Source: Harmothoe impar (lineage: Eukaryota; Annelida; Polychaeta; Phyllodocida; Polynoidae). Taken from it: a stretch of 64,000 nucleotides of DNA. The notes beneath the pieces are model-generated. The model was not told where the DNA came from and made no database searches. It was given only the letters and a program-made list of their open reading frames with translations. Where the stretch lies: positions 8,504,861 through 8,568,860 of the forward strand of contig OX381716.1 of NCBI GenBank assembly GCA_947462335.1. The letters are read 5' to 3'. The position numbers and the translations under genes were made by a program. Shown piece after piece: positions 1 through 12,419 of the stretch. The first letter of the stretch is position 1, and every line of letters starts with the position of its first letter.

Positions 1-2860
1 CTTAATCATAAACGACTTGTTATGAAAGTATGTTTGTTTAAAAAAACACTTCAGCTGATATATCTCTTTATCCTCACCTTGACCCTGCTGAGATTTGTTG
101 ACAGATGTTTTGTGCCGGTATGCCTCCTTTAATATGAATAAAGAGATATCTAGATACATTTATTCTTTACCATGAAATGAATTCTTATTTGCATCAGAGA
201 TTCTGTAGTGAGATAGAGCCCGATGCCTTGATGTCTGATGCTTACTATACTGTGATAACAGTGTCTCATATCCAAAGCAAAGATCTATGCTACCTTTGAG
301 GAGTAAATGCAAAGGCTATTCCAGATTCAGAAGTATCTACAAAATACAGAATGTGATAGGGGTATCTCTGTGATACAATCCTGAAGAACTTGCATAATAC
401 ACTCCTGAAAAGCCTAGCCAGAGCAGGATAAATGCACTATACCAACTGAGAGCATAGAGCATCAACGCACTTTGCAGCAATTACGAGGGCTGAGGGTTGT
501 GCACCTAACTAATCTAATAGTATTGTAATTTCCCTAAGAGCTGTTGTTCAAACCAGATATAAATGCCAAATGTCCAGGCTCTCTAAGAGGCTGCAGCCTG
601 AGGCAGCCTCATCAGGGTAATATGGCTGCCTCTAAATGATGATGACATCAAATCTATGGTAATTACGTCAGGCACATGGCAGGATGTAATTATTGTCTGT
701 ACAAATTACAGAGTGCTACACCGGTCATCTGGTTGTTAGGTTGTCATAGTATCTCAGGTTGTTAGAGAACAATTAGGATATTTTGAGAAAATGTTAATGC
801 CAAGTGTTGGATGTATGCTGTCTTCAAATACTACTTGATTGTTAGGAACCCATAATTGTATTGTCTCATGTTCACATCACATCTAAATCTATTCAGCAAA
901 TCTTACTCAGGAAATATATTTATACTATAGTTTTGAAAATCAATATTTCCTTAAGTGGATTGAATAGCATTAAAACAAGTCTTGCAAATATTATATATTT
1001 TCAGAGAAATATATAGACATATTTAAGTAAACTTGTATCTAAGAATTATAAGAGATGCCAAACAGACATGATAGTGTATCTGAAAACATGCACATCTTAC
1101 TACAGATTGGATATTTTCATCTCATACTGATATTTTCTCTTTTTTCTCTTTTCAGGCTATATATGTGTTGCTGACCATTCACAGAATCTGAATTACCTCA
1201 GGGCAACATTGCAGACTAGAGCAGACAAGCTAGGAATATTGGTGATCCCTAATTAATGTCTGGTACAAAACGAGCAAACTTTGATGTCAAAGCGATAGCA
1301 TTTGAAACGACAGCAGATGTTTGACTAAAGTGTCTTCGTCATGCCACCACGACAAAAATAACACAAAGAGGCCATCTGTTACAAAGAGGGCCATATTGAA
1401 TGCCCAGAGCTGCCCTGAGAGTCCACCGGATACACACACTGTGCTGCGTCTCGTCTTCTCACGTCAATATCACGTGACCACCACATGACCGGATGTTGTA
1501 ACCCAGCCTGGTGCATCCTGGGATGGTTTGATGGAGGCTGTGCTCTGCCGCAGCCATCTTTGATTCTGATCAACCAAGTGGAGGGACTCCTGCCAGCGTG
1601 AGTCAAGTAGATTTGGCTCATTTAGAGAGTGTGCTCTTATGGTGCTGGCCTAATGGGGCAGGACTGGACTCTGCTGGAGGCTTGCCATTAAGGCAGCAGG
1701 AATCCTGCCTCCTACTGTCGTCTTCTACTCATCCCACCTCAAACCCCACGCCCACACCGCCTGCTCTTCTTCTACTACGCCCCAATAGGGAACTCCCTCC
1801 TAACTCATACCCCATATAGGGACCATTATCAGGACCATAATAGTCCCAAGCAAACTATAAAACACCTGTTTTATAGTTGAGTATGTGTAGAGTTCCCCTG
1901 TGGCTCTGCTTTCCCCCCACTTGTCCCGTGTGGTGACCAGCACCAGTTACAAAAGCTGAGACCAACAAAGCACCATTTTCATTTCCTGTCACATCCGCGG
2001 GAAGCCAGACGTGCCCCCAGTACTACAAGGAAGTGACCTTTGACTGCCTTGTGCATCTGGTGTTGGGCACTAGGTGGCAGTGCTGAGGTAATCGGAGAAG
2101 CCTTGCCCTGCAGTGCGTCAATTTGAGTGAGTGACGGCTGGTGGGTGGAGCATTACCCACAGTGTTCAAGTTATCAACACTCAACTCTGACATTCTGATA
2201 AATCAAATGCTCTCATTTGGATTTTCTTCCCAGGATTTTCTTCATGACACAGACATGATTATTTTACATTCAAGTGTATCATAGAAAAGGTATCTAGTAG
2301 TAAGTTTTAAGAGATTACATATTGTTTGACTATAAAAGGAAATCACTCTTCTGAAACTGCTTGTTGAAGTAGCCAAAAGGATCCAACTGGCTACAATTAC
2401 AATTACCTCTTAGTGTTTCCTCAGGATAGAAGTATACTACATGACCCTCTGAGTGCTCCTTCTAAAACTTCCACAATGGATATCATTAATGACACCATGC
2501 AGGCTAGTGTAAACTCCAGCCAAGACATGGCGGACCCCTACTCTAACTCCACCCTAGGGTTATTTACCGCTGACTCATCCACAGCTGTGACGGAGATGCC
2601 CGGTTTTTACTACCCTGGGGCAGAGGGGCTTAAGACCTTTGGTGACTGGTATAAAGACTACCATGGCTACTTAGCCACTGTGGTGTGCATCCTTGGTATA
2701 ATTGCCAATATATTAAACATTGTTGTACTTACTCGAAAAAACATGATATCTGCCACAAACTGTATTCTCACTGGGTTAGCCATATCAGACGGACTCACAA
2801 TGGTGGCTTACTTGCCATTTGCTCTCCGATTCTATGTGTTATATGGCATTGCACCATCTC
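1..2860 (+). repeat. Segmental duplication, copy 1
   Basis: This stretch is repeated in the same orientation at 53777-56624, with only scattered substitutions and small indels. It includes the 5' flank of the GPCR gene and its coding sequence up to residue 128. The window starts inside the duplicated unit, so its true left edge is not visible. One visible difference is about 36 extra bases in copy 2 near 55946, absent at the matching place near 2215. Two acceptor-like pyrimidine-AG sites (about 1155 and 2234) are kept in both copies, which would fit untranslated 5' exons; this is inference only. Confidence 0.93.
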
Positions 2861-3651
2861 CTGAGAGAAACACTCTTGGGGCAGTCCGCTTCATGTTGTT
2901 CTACGCCTGCTTCAGTGTTGTCGTCCATACAGTGTCAATCTGGCTGACCGTCACCCTTGCTGTGTTTCGCTACATATTCATCAGGTTTCCAAGACAGGGG
3001 AGTGACTTGTGCAGTTTACAGCGGGCTAAGATAGCAGTGTTCTTGGTGTACGTGGTGACGCTCATTGTGTGTATACCCAACTTTGTAACCATCACCGTTC
3101 AGGGACACTCCACTCCGAGCACCAATGGGACTATCTACCTGTGGATCGTGGCCTTTAAGCTGGACACAGCGACTGACCGCTTTGTGTATAACTTTAACTT
3201 CTGGATACAGGCTATCTTAGTGAAGCTTGTGCCTTGTGTGGGGCTGGCCATCCTCAGCTTACTCTTGGTACGGACAATGCAGGCTGCCGAGAAGCGGCGT
3301 AAAAACCTGCGAAGTGCAAACACAGTGAAAGACGAGGGTCGGGATCACAAGACGAACCGCACGACACGGATGCTGCTGTCGGTCGTGGTTCTCTTCCTGG
3401 TGACGGAGTTTCCACAGGGTATGATAAACCTGCTCAGTGGTATCCTCCCCAACTTTGTTGAGGAGATTTACTCGCCGCTCGGGGACCTCGTCGACATCCT
3501 GGCGCTTATTAACAACGGCATCAACTTCATCTTGTACTGCACGATGAGCAAACAGTTCCGGGACACCTTCATCGAGGTCTTCCTGAGCTCCACATTCCGC
3601 AGTAACCGCCGATTTAGTCTCGTCCCAACCACAACAAAAACAGAAATATGA
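2476..3651 (+). CDS. Rhodopsin-type neuropeptide GPCR, myosuppressin/DMSR-like
   Basis: A single-exon, 391-residue class A receptor. The ATG at 2476 has a good CCACAATGG context and is preferred over an upstream in-frame GTG. Near the N-terminus are glycosylation sequons at N5, N13 and N24. Hydrophobic segments fall near residues 63-87, 95-120, 138-170, 184-206, 243-265, 298-322 and 335-357. The DRY position reads FRY (residues 164-166), and the NPxxY region is replaced by the run around NNGINFILYCTMS (residues 346-358). That segment, plus the LGDL..ILALINN approach to TM7, is characteristic of arthropod myosuppressin receptors and nematode DMSR-type FMRFamide-related receptors. The role is therefore probably neuropeptide sensing at the plasma membrane through G proteins. 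The exact ligand is not deducible. A truncated paralogue lies at 56240. A polyadenylation signal AATAAA is at 4099. Confidence 0.88.
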   Translation: MDIINDTMQASVNSSQDMADPYSNSTLGLFTADSSTAVTEMPGFYYPGAEGLKTFGDWYKDYHGYLATVVCILGIIANILNIVVLTRKNMISATNCILTGLAISDGLTMVAYLPFALRFYVLYGIAPSPERNTLGAVRFMLFYACFSVVVHTVSIWLTVTLAVFRYIFIRFPRQGSDLCSLQRAKIAVFLVYVVTLIVCIPNFVTITVQGHSTPSTNGTIYLWIVAFKLDTATDRFVYNFNFWIQAILVKLVPCVGLAILSLLLVRTMQAAEKRRKNLRSANTVKDEGRDHKTNRTTRMLLSVVVLFLVTEFPQGMINLLSGILPNFVEEIYSPLGDLVDILALINNGINFILYCTMSKQFRDTFIEVFLSSTFRSNRRFSLVPTTTKTEI

Positions 3652-4230
3652 TGCTCAGAGGAGGTGGAGTGAGGGAACAATAGCAGAGCTGCTGGACTTG
3701 AGTAGAGATTGTTTGACAATGCTGGAACTGAAAGGTGATATGTTGTTGTTGATGCTGAATGAATTTCAGGTTTAAGACAGCACCTTATGTAGGACACACT
3801 TGGAACTGGAAGCAAAAAGATATTCTTGGTATGGCTTGAGATAATTTTATAATCATTTACCTGCCCACAGTGAACAATATCAGCTACCTTTTATCAGAAA
3901 GGATGTGTTACATATAATATATCACATTTTATGTATTGTTATAGATGTTACTCCCCTCTGGTGGCATAGAAAATATGGAACACAGAAACTAGCATTTGAA
4001 CAAGAAACGGAGTGGCCATTTTTGTAACAAAATGGGGGTCTGTGATTGTGTAAAAGCTTGTATGTAACCTACAGAGAAAAGTTTGGTTGTACAAACAAAA
4101 TAAAACAGGCCGGGGTCGCGGACCAAAAATATTTGGGACAGGAAAAATAATCCACCAACCCTCCATATGGTATAAAAAATGACTGCTCCTTAAATGTAAT
4201 TAAGAAGAGCTGGGTCGCCTTTTCAGTAAT
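3652..4230 (+). other. 3' flank / probable 3' UTR of the GPCR gene
   Basis: No coding frame is supported here. AATAAA at 4099-4104 lies about 450 bases after the GPCR stop codon and is the first plausible polyadenylation signal. The start of this flank is AT-rich and unique within the window. Confidence 0.4.
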
Positions 4231-7200
4231 TTTTCATGAATATTCATTGGGCTTACCTGTATATACTGGTGTACAACTGGGAGAGGTCAACAGCTGAATT
4301 TGAGTCACACCTATATTGGTGGTATGATGTTTCAAAATATTTTAAAGAAGTATGCAATGTTGACAATGGATTTTAGGCATTTATTTTTGTCATGCTGCAT
4401 GAATACTGTTTTGGCAAGTTTCTTGCCATTACTGCAGTCATGCATCAAGACAACCTTTGTACACTCCTAAAGGGTTAGTTGCTGGTGAGGCGCCATGCTT
4501 TTCTTAGGAGATTAAAACAATGAGTGTCTCTGTACAGTTGTACATGGGTTAGCAGTGGTTATATTCACACAGAGTGCGGCAGTAGTCCCCGTGACATATC
4601 AGTGTGGCAAATGTACATGTGTTTCTAATGGATAAGCATTATCCTTTGACTTTCGTCTTGACACTAAAATACAGAGAATGTACTTGACTACAATGCATGA
4701 GGATAAGGTGTATATACATAAGTGTAGTATTGTACAGCAAGTTAGCATACTGTGTAATTATATAATTATATAAATGTAATAAATAATTATATCACACAAA
4801 ACCCAATTATATAAATATATATGTCAAAGAGATAAAGAATATTTATTCATGTTATATACAATAATGGCCTAGTATAGAACTAGGCAGGCCATTGTCCTCA
4901 GCATGGAGCTATAGCATGCCTATGGTTGCTATTCAAGTTGTTATCAGGTTATTTCAAGTTTCCTGCTTTATATTTCACTGATACCATGACTACAAAATTG
5001 TCCTTTCAAAACAAGTAGCTTGGATAGAAGCCCAAAATTAACGGTGAAATATTTAATTAAAAATACTTAACTCAACATATTTCACAGATGTTATTGGTAC
5101 GGCTCATGAACGATAATTGCCTTTGGAGACCAGTTTGGGTGCCCCTGCCTGTAGTGCTTTAACCTCAAGCCACATTTGAGGCAGAGATACTCGACACTTC
5201 TCAATCTTGACACCACAATGGTGGCAATACTCATTGTAAGAATTATTTCCTCCAAATTTAAAAATCACAGTTTACATGTCTCCAGTAACCGGCCTTCTGG
5301 TTGCCAACACAAAGACTAATGGAGACCAACCTCCCCCAGGTGGGCAGGTGGTGAACTAGGTTATGCATTGTACTCCACCTTGTAGACTGGCGCATACGTC
5401 CTAACACTCTCTCCCCTTGCTCTCCCGTGTGTTATAAGGACGGGTCAAGAGCTCGACCTGGACGCTTGCCGTACCCTTCCCGGACCTGTCACATCTTAGC
5501 AACTAAAAGCAAGGTTTGTTTACGTTATTTCTGTTGATTCACTGCCAATTGGACAGTTTGTGTGAACATAAATGTACCGTTCTCCACTTCGGGAGGATAT
5601 AAAAAGTGATGTTCTCCAATAAAGGAGGACGTAGAAGGACTGTTCTCCTCTTTGGGAGGACAGAAAGTATGGGGTGAAGGTCATATTGCTGAGATTTTGA
5701 CCCGTCTTAACATTCGTACGGTTAAGGGGGTGTCCAGTCAATCCACCTTGGGAAATAGATCCCAACAATGCAATGGCATTATTGGCACCATTTTTCCTAA
5801 TGATATGTAGATTTCAGCTTGAATAGCAACTGAGGAGTCAATAAAGTATGTGTATAATACATTCATGTTTGGTATGGCAGACTAAGCCCATTTATGCAAT
5901 GTTGATCTCACACTATTTCAACATTAACAAAATGGATTGTTTACTAAAGGAACAAAGATATAAATATATATGAACAAAGACTGGCTGTGCTAAATGTCTT
6001 TTCTTTATTTTTAATTTAAATGTGGATTCATCGAATTGGGCTCATTCTTTAGTTGTACACTGGGAATATAAAGGGTCAGATTTCCCTACAATTTTAAAGG
6101 TGATTTCCTTGGGTCTTTCCTTCCCCTTATGTGTACCTGGAATCAGGAGGTCTATCTTTCTGAAAACATGGCACCAATATTGCATAATTGGTTGTCCTGG
6201 GATGTGCTTGTAGGGGAGGAGGCTTTAATCTGGGCTGTGGTTGTGTGAGTAATAATTGAGTAGGTGACTATGTTACATTTCAATATTTATTAAAAAGGAA
6301 GTCCATGGACAAAGACTACTTTGAATAAAGAATATTATGTATACATGTATATATTATATGAAAGCCCTCAAATTGCTGTGTAATTTGATTGAAATATATA
6401 AGCAATGTCAACGTGAGCTAGCTGCAAAGTATGGATTATTAAAACTCTGGTAGTACATAAAATGCAGGAAGTAATATCAAGGTTAGATTCCTGTATTTTC
6501 AAAATGAAGAGGCCATAGCAAGTTCACAAACTAGAGAGAAAGTAACTTTGGGTAGGATAAAACCTAACTGATTTGTGCATATGTATATTCAATAGTTAAA
6601 CTGTACAATGGACCAAGATTTCAAACCTTCAAAATGATAGCGGCCTATATTATATGTTGGTGTGATACGGTCCTCTACTGTTGTCCTTGTATTATTCCAT
6701 CTGTGTGATCACAGTGACCTTGTGATGCTTAATGGACATGTTAGTTACCACTTGAATACGGCAGAGGTAGACACTGTCATCAGCTATGGGCTGCTAGCTT
6801 CCTGTTTTCTAAAGAAACATCTGCACTGCATGATACTTTGCCTTTAGTAAATTCTTGAAGCCTTAAAGGAATATTTTACCCTGTTTTAGGTTCAGTAATG
6901 CCATCTTAATGTCCTGTAAAGGTCATAACGGTCCCAGACTCTCTGAAAGCATATTCAATTTACTAATGTGTAAACCCTTGTACGGTGCAATTTCCTCTCT
7001 CACTGTTTAAGCTTTTCTTCAGTAATATTGTAAAAGCCAATTTCACACAGGTATATTTGAGGTATATTCCAGTGTATTCGGCAATCCCAATAACTATTAA
7101 CTGCAACCAAAGTATGATCTTACATACAATGCTGATAAAATACCAGGGTACTCTTTCTGTTTTTGCACCCTTAACTATCAGCCATATTACAAAACAACTA

Positions 7201-7690
7201 TATATCAGACCAGTTGAAAGTGATTTTTTTAAACCTGACATAATTTGAGCAGGATCCCGAGCTGATGTTAATGTCTTCGCCTGAGACCCCCCAGTCGCGT
7301 GCAAATGCCCCTTGTTACCCGGTATCTTTCATTAGTAGTTATATGAGTGTGTACATGTATAATAAAGGTATCTACAATACTCCATTAAGAGCTGCCTTCT
7401 GGTAAGGCACTGTACCATGGTCCATATTGGTGATGTGAACAGTTGGACTTTGAAAAGTCTGTTGTAAGTCCTGAAAATGTAGAGTTTTTAGAAATGTTAC
7501 ATAATTAAGATGTTTGCAGTTTGGTCTTGCCATTATTGCCTCTTTCTACTTACATCAATAGTTTCATAATTGGTTTCAAACTCCTTTACTTGAATTATCA
7601 GTCTTAAACCTGTGTAGCGTACTTCTTGCAGTAATAACAAAAAGCCTCTATGTTACAATAGAGCTATGTTTAGGGTGTGGTAATTTTTCT
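4231..7690. other. Gene-free stretch
   Basis: Only short, unremarkable open frames are present, without domains or splice-consistent blocks that I can recognise. The sequence is AT-rich, with a TA-rich patch near 4750-4830 and a small three-unit repeat at 5579-5668. Confidence 0.5.
5579..5668 (+). repeat. Three-unit ~31 bp mini-repeat with inverted ends
   Basis: Three units start at 5579, 5611 and 5642. Each begins GTTCTCC and is followed 5-8 bases later by GGAGGA or GGAGGAC, so each unit can fold into a short hairpin. Confidence 0.6.
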
Positions 7691-7699
7691 AACAAGAGG

Positions 7700-7905
7700 T
7701 TGGGTTGGTGTATTTTCGCGCAAGCAGGAGAGTGGTCGAAATTCTTTTTGTTCCCCCCCTCAAGTTAAAATTGAGAGCGGCCAACCCCTTTGAGCTATAG
7801 TAATGTGATGTATTTTTCGCTAAAATTTCTTTGCTCCCCCTCACGAAGGTTCCCCCTAAATCCACCACCCCCTGTTGTTAAAAAATGACCACTCCCTTAT
7901 TTACC
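7700..7905 (+). repeat. C-run dispersed repeat, copy a
   Basis: Short AAATTT-like blocks alternate with runs of C or G, and the end resembles CCCCTGTTG then TAAAAAATGACC. It is related to an inverted copy at 10621-10830 and a more diverged copy at 25321-25640. Confidence 0.6.
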
Positions 7906-9186
7906 CAGTAACACAGAATGTGTGGCTGTATGCCCCACTCAGCATGACCATGGCCTTAGTCTGACTGCCATTAGTTCCACAACTTGCCACCTGGTGTCAC
8001 TACCGCATACTTTGTTTATAGATTGTCATTGGCGTGTCACCCGTGATGCACAAGTTCGTCATACGGGTAGAGTCAACAGTACCGGTGTAAATCCCAGTTA
8101 AATTTTTGTTTATGGCAAATATGGATTAATTGAAAGAGTTCATTGAGGAATGATTTAGTTGATTACAAATAATTATCAGTGATCATCAGTGATGACTACA
8201 CTTGGTATTGCATTACGTAAAATTGTGCTATTTTTTCAAACGGAAAGTTTAACATGAAAATTAAACTATACATAAAACCCTCAGCAGAGGTGAATATAAC
8301 TCAAAATGACTATTGTTTCATTTGAGCAGTATGATTTAATAAATGACTGGGATAATGAGAACTTATTATTGCTGTTAAATTACCAGAACAATTCTTTGAT
8401 TATGAGAGTTCCTTAGAGTTAGATGGTAAACACATTGTAAATATTCTTATTGTGCAGCCTGTATGTATGCTATAGTTTTGCTCATGTGTATTTGCTGGTT
8501 TCCTGGGGTTACTTGTGAATAACAGCCTGTGGGTTTCTTTGTAGGCACTGTGTATATAGGTACAACAATAAATGCTTTTAATTCCTGGCTAACTGTTTCT
8601 GCAATTTATTCCCTAGAGGTAACAACATAGATATAGAAAAAAGTAATGCATATTCATACTAAAAACTGAAATATCTCAGCTCTTTATGATTTCATTGCAA
8701 GGTTTATAATGAATCTATTCACAATAGAAGTCGAGGATGGCCCCTTAAATGCCTATCTGAAACCAATAGATCTGTCTCTGGAAGTTGACCTTAATAAATA
8801 TTTGGGATCTAATCAAGGCACCTTACTAGTCCACCAAGCATCAGTCAAATAAGCTCTTATTGCCAGGGCAAAATCCTCAAAATACTACTTACTATCTATA
8901 CTTACCTTGTCTCTGAATGGCACTAGCAGGGTCATGCATAAGGGATTAGCACAACCATGTACTTATCTTAAATGATTCAATGCAATTACTGCTTTCTAAA
9001 ATTTAGTGATTTTCAATTCTTTCATTACTACCAAACAGAAGTCCAGAGAAATACTGAAGGAAGAAATTAATTTGCATAAACTTGAACAGTTTTCAGACTA
9101 ATGCACCATTATCATCATGGTACTTTTAAATGTGATAATGCATTTGTTAAATATTGAAAATTTGGAATTTGGTAAATTTACCCCCA
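7906..9186. other. Gene-free stretch
   Basis: I see no coding frame, RNA gene or repeat structure here that can be supported. The composition is AT-rich. Confidence 0.45.
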
Positions 9187-9374
9187 AAACAGAACTCAAG
9201 AATGACACAAGTAAGAAACGTTTGTACATCCCGGGAAGTTTTAACTGTGCAAATAACCAGAAATTCTACAAGTAGAATGAAGACCTCTATTTCATGAGTT
9301 TCACTACAAGAAATGACACAGAATATGACACAAGAATCACACTAGTTCTGCTTGAGATCTTGTTTGCAGGGTAG
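9187..9374 (+). repeat. Dispersed repeat family R2, copy a
   Basis: It shares several blocks with 10938-11263 and, inverted, with 17666-17985. These are a block with ACTCAAGAATGACACAAG, the block AATAACCAGAA...AAGTAGAATGAAG, and an end resembling GCTTGAGATTTTGTTTGCAG. No coding potential was seen. Confidence 0.7.
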
Positions 9375-9800
9375 ATATACCCACTTTAATGGAAAGTGGA
9401 AACTTGTAACTTTACTGCACACCACCATACACCTGTGAATAAGTGGACAGTGTAATTTATAACACCAATTGACAATTGCTAGCAACAGCTGCGTGTGGGC
9501 AACACTACACAGTGGGCATGCTCATTAGTTGGTAAGTAGATATGCCGCGTGGGTCTCAAATCACTCTCAAAGCTGTAAACACCTGAATAGAGAGGACAAC
9601 ACACATGAATCCTGACACTTCACATTTATATCCTCACATTTGATAAAGGTGGCAGATTGCAGAGTTGTACTATACTTGTTGTGTATCGATTTCACCCCTC
9701 CGGCTGAAATGCATCTATACAAAGGTGTGTGGGTGTCAGTGCTGCAAGGCATATATATGGTTCCTGCATCACCTCCCGCTCTGCATGCAGTACCAACCCA

Positions 9801-10049
9801 TTAAACCTTTAATGATGGCACAATGCCTAAATGTATCATGCCCTTGGTGATCATAATGCATGAATGCAGCCCTGGTGAGTAAGTCGCCAGGGCTGCATTC
9901 AAGAATAATACTGACCCTATATTCATACACGCCCGTAGGGTCATCATGATGCACCAATGCAGCAACGGTGAGTTACTCGACAGTGCTACATTGGTGCATC
10001 ATGATGACCAATGTCATCTTTTAGCAACATGACATCCTGAAAGGGTTAA
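9801..10049 (+). mobile_element. Palindromic TTAA-ended MITE-like family (HP), copy 1
   Basis: This is the clearest full-length copy. It starts TTAAACCTTTAATG and ends CCTGAAAGGGTTAA. It contains two long hairpins. One is centred near 9884, with arms containing GAATGCAGCCCTGG and CCAGGGCTGCATTC. The other spans about 9938-10010 and has a near-perfect outer arm GTCATCATGATGCACCAATG. Size, inverted ends and TTAA-like borders suggest a non-autonomous, piggyBac-like element; that family link is inference. Confidence 0.8.
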
Positions 10050-10620
10050 AGTGTGGCCCACTGCAAAATGAAAGGACATTGTCTGTGATGGCAATTTTTG
10101 CATAATTTCCACTTTCCTAAGACAATTATCTTCCAAACACTTTATATCTATTTGAAAACAGGATTTGGAAGTTACTTTGATTTATTCACACTTTAGAAAT
10201 GTTTACGGGTTTTCTAGAAAGTGAGCTTTCCTGCTGCATTGGTCTATAACTATATTACAATTACCTTCACTAGTAGCAAGACACCTACTAAGAAGTAAAG
10301 TTTGGAGATGACAGCCACATTTCACACTTTCAACAGGAGCTGCCACACTTAAAGTATAACTCATTAAATCCTGACTCAGGCTTTACACATATATACATGA
10401 GAATTGACAATTTCTCATAACAATACTTCATAAGATGTAATTACAGTGGTAGGAAACAGAGTAAGCAAAGCACATTACACTGCAACTTTCAATGAGAAGA
10501 CAAAGGTCAATTACTCAGCTCTATGTTAACTTTCAGTGATCTCACTTCTCAAAGTCTCAGAGCAATACGCTGCATGAGGTGAATATCGACACTTAGTATG
10601 CTGTTACTCATCTCAGGCCC

Positions 10621-10830
10621 ACTGAGGGAGTGGTTATGTTTCAACAACATGGGGGGGTCAATGGATTTTGAGGGGACCAAATAAAAATTTAAACCACTTG
10701 AAGGGGGGATCCAAAAATTTGAATCCCTTGAAGGGGGGGACCAAGAAACTTGTACCCCTTTTTGGCGAAAAAGTGTGTGCGTTACAAAAGCTCAAAGGGG
10801 TTGGCCCCACTCAATTTCAACCTGCTCTGT
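10621..10830 (-). repeat. C-run dispersed repeat, copy b (inverted)
   Basis: The reverse complement matches the order of blocks at 7700-7905, including GGCCAACCCCTTTGAGCT and the CCCCATGTTGTTG end. G-runs of 6-8 are frequent and could form G-quadruplexes on the + strand. Confidence 0.6.
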
Positions 10831-10937
10831 AATGTCAATGCTCCTGTACTGTTGTACGTGAGGCAATCATTCATGATGCCGATCTATAGGGTTGATAAAC
10901 TGGCATAATGCATTGACTGCGACCATAGCAGCCATTC

Positions 10938-11263
10938 AAAACAGAACTCATGAATCACACAAGTTAGACACGTTCTTATTTCCCCAAAAATGCAAAAACT
11001 GTATGCACAAGAGAGACATTGGAGATTCACTAGAATAGTGAATGTTCTAGTGACATCTTCAATGGTGATGTGTTTTTCCCAAATTTTACTCATGCAAATA
11101 ACCAGAAGTAGAAGTAGAATGAAGCCCTGCATTTCACAAGTATTACTACAAAAATGACACAGAATATGACACAAGAGAATTTCCAAAAACGTTCCAAGAA
11201 AAGTTCTCAAGTTTTGACACAATTATGGCACAAGTTTGGCTTGAGATTTTGTTTGCAGGGTTA
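10938..11263 (+). repeat. Dispersed repeat family R2, copy b
   Basis: This is the longest + strand copy of R2. It begins with ACAGAACTCATGAATCACAC and ends GCTTGAGATTTTGTTTGCAG. Internal blocks match 9187-9374 and the reverse complement of 17666-17985. Confidence 0.72.
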
Positions 11264-11440
11264 CAGCAACCCTAGCCAGTATACAAACTTGTTCTGCAAC
11301 ACACATCATAATGACAGCGACATTAATGCACTAGGCAGCTCTTTAAAGGGTTCATACAAGTAATACTAGAACAGAAAAAGTGCACCCGATAGGACCATAC
11401 AAATGCAGCTGGAAATTAATCCGGCATATAGAAGGTATCC

Positions 11441-11610
11441 AATAGACTTCTGCTATGAAACTGAGCTGTATGAAACGCATGTGTCACCCAGGTGTCTCGG
11501 TCACATTATCATTACAAGTAGCATATCCACAGGATCAAATAGACTATAGTTATTAAACTCAACTGTATGAGACGTTTGCATCACCCAGGTTTCCTGGCTA
11601 AACTATCCTA
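11441..11610 (+). repeat. Imperfect ~97 bp tandem duplication
   Basis: Two units start AATAGACT at 11441 and 11538. They share blocks such as CTGTATGA.AC and CATCACCCAGGT / GTCACCCAGGT. Confidence 0.6.
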
Positions 11611-11788
11611 AGTATCCGGTTAAGTGTCTCACAAATGCCTCGCAGGCTGAACATGCTGCAACAAGCAAACATTTGATCCCTCTATATGTGCCATATTGCT
11701 CTTATTTGAGCCATCTTCTTCATTGCCCCTACATCCTACTTACCAAACAATATTAATATGACACTACACGGTAGGGAGAACTTAGCCA

Positions 11789-11964
11789 TTACCGTAAAAC
11801 TTTGCATATAAGCCTAATGTGTGTATAAGCCGCAGTGCACTACTGTACTATACTTGCAAAAACCCCTGTCTAAGCCCCACCATGACTCAGGGCACATCCT
11901 ATAAGCTGCATCGCCGATCTGACCCTCGTACTAACCGCAGCTAATACACAAAGTTTTACAGTAA
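11789..11964. mobile_element. Short TIR element (MITE), TA-flanked
   Basis: The left end TTACCGTAAAACTTTG is matched by the inverted right end CAAAGTTTTACAGTAA. If the TA next to each end is the target duplication, this is a Tc1/mariner-type non-autonomous element of about 170 bp. It has no coding capacity. Confidence 0.7.
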
Positions 11965-12300
11965 GAATGTTATATTCAGATATTCAGATTATACCACTGC
12001 CCCTACAGATGGCAGTATTATGTACATGTTTTACATTCCCAATTGCACCCTTAATGTCTCTTGGTAGCCATACAAATAATAAATTATACTGGTGTATTAT
12101 TATTACTAATGCATACAGTAATGGACTGGTAGTGAAGAATGCTACAGTTCCAGAGTCAAGCCCACCAACATACAATATTTAACATTGAACCTATTATAAC
12201 CATTGCACGTGTAACATGTACTCTTTAACTGCCAATGACACAACAATTCCATTCCATCACTCACATTGAGTCACTGTGCTCTGATGTGACTACATCTATG

Positions 12301-12368
12301 TCTGTATATATGCGTGTATATGTGTGTATATATATATATGTGTGTTGTTTTTTTTTTGTTTTTTTTTG
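12301..12368. repeat. TG/TA microsatellite followed by poly-T
   Basis: A run of alternating GT and AT dinucleotides passes into two long T-runs ending near 12368. Confidence 0.8.
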
Positions 12369-12419
12369 ATGACTACATTTATTGTCCAGTTATAATACGC
12401 CGTCACCATATGATAACCT

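Noticed and set aside
2413..2475. Upstream in-frame extension of the GPCR starting with GTG
   Set aside because: Eukaryotic initiation at GTG is unlikely, the ATG at 2476 has a good context, and the extension is frameshifted in the second copy by one missing T.
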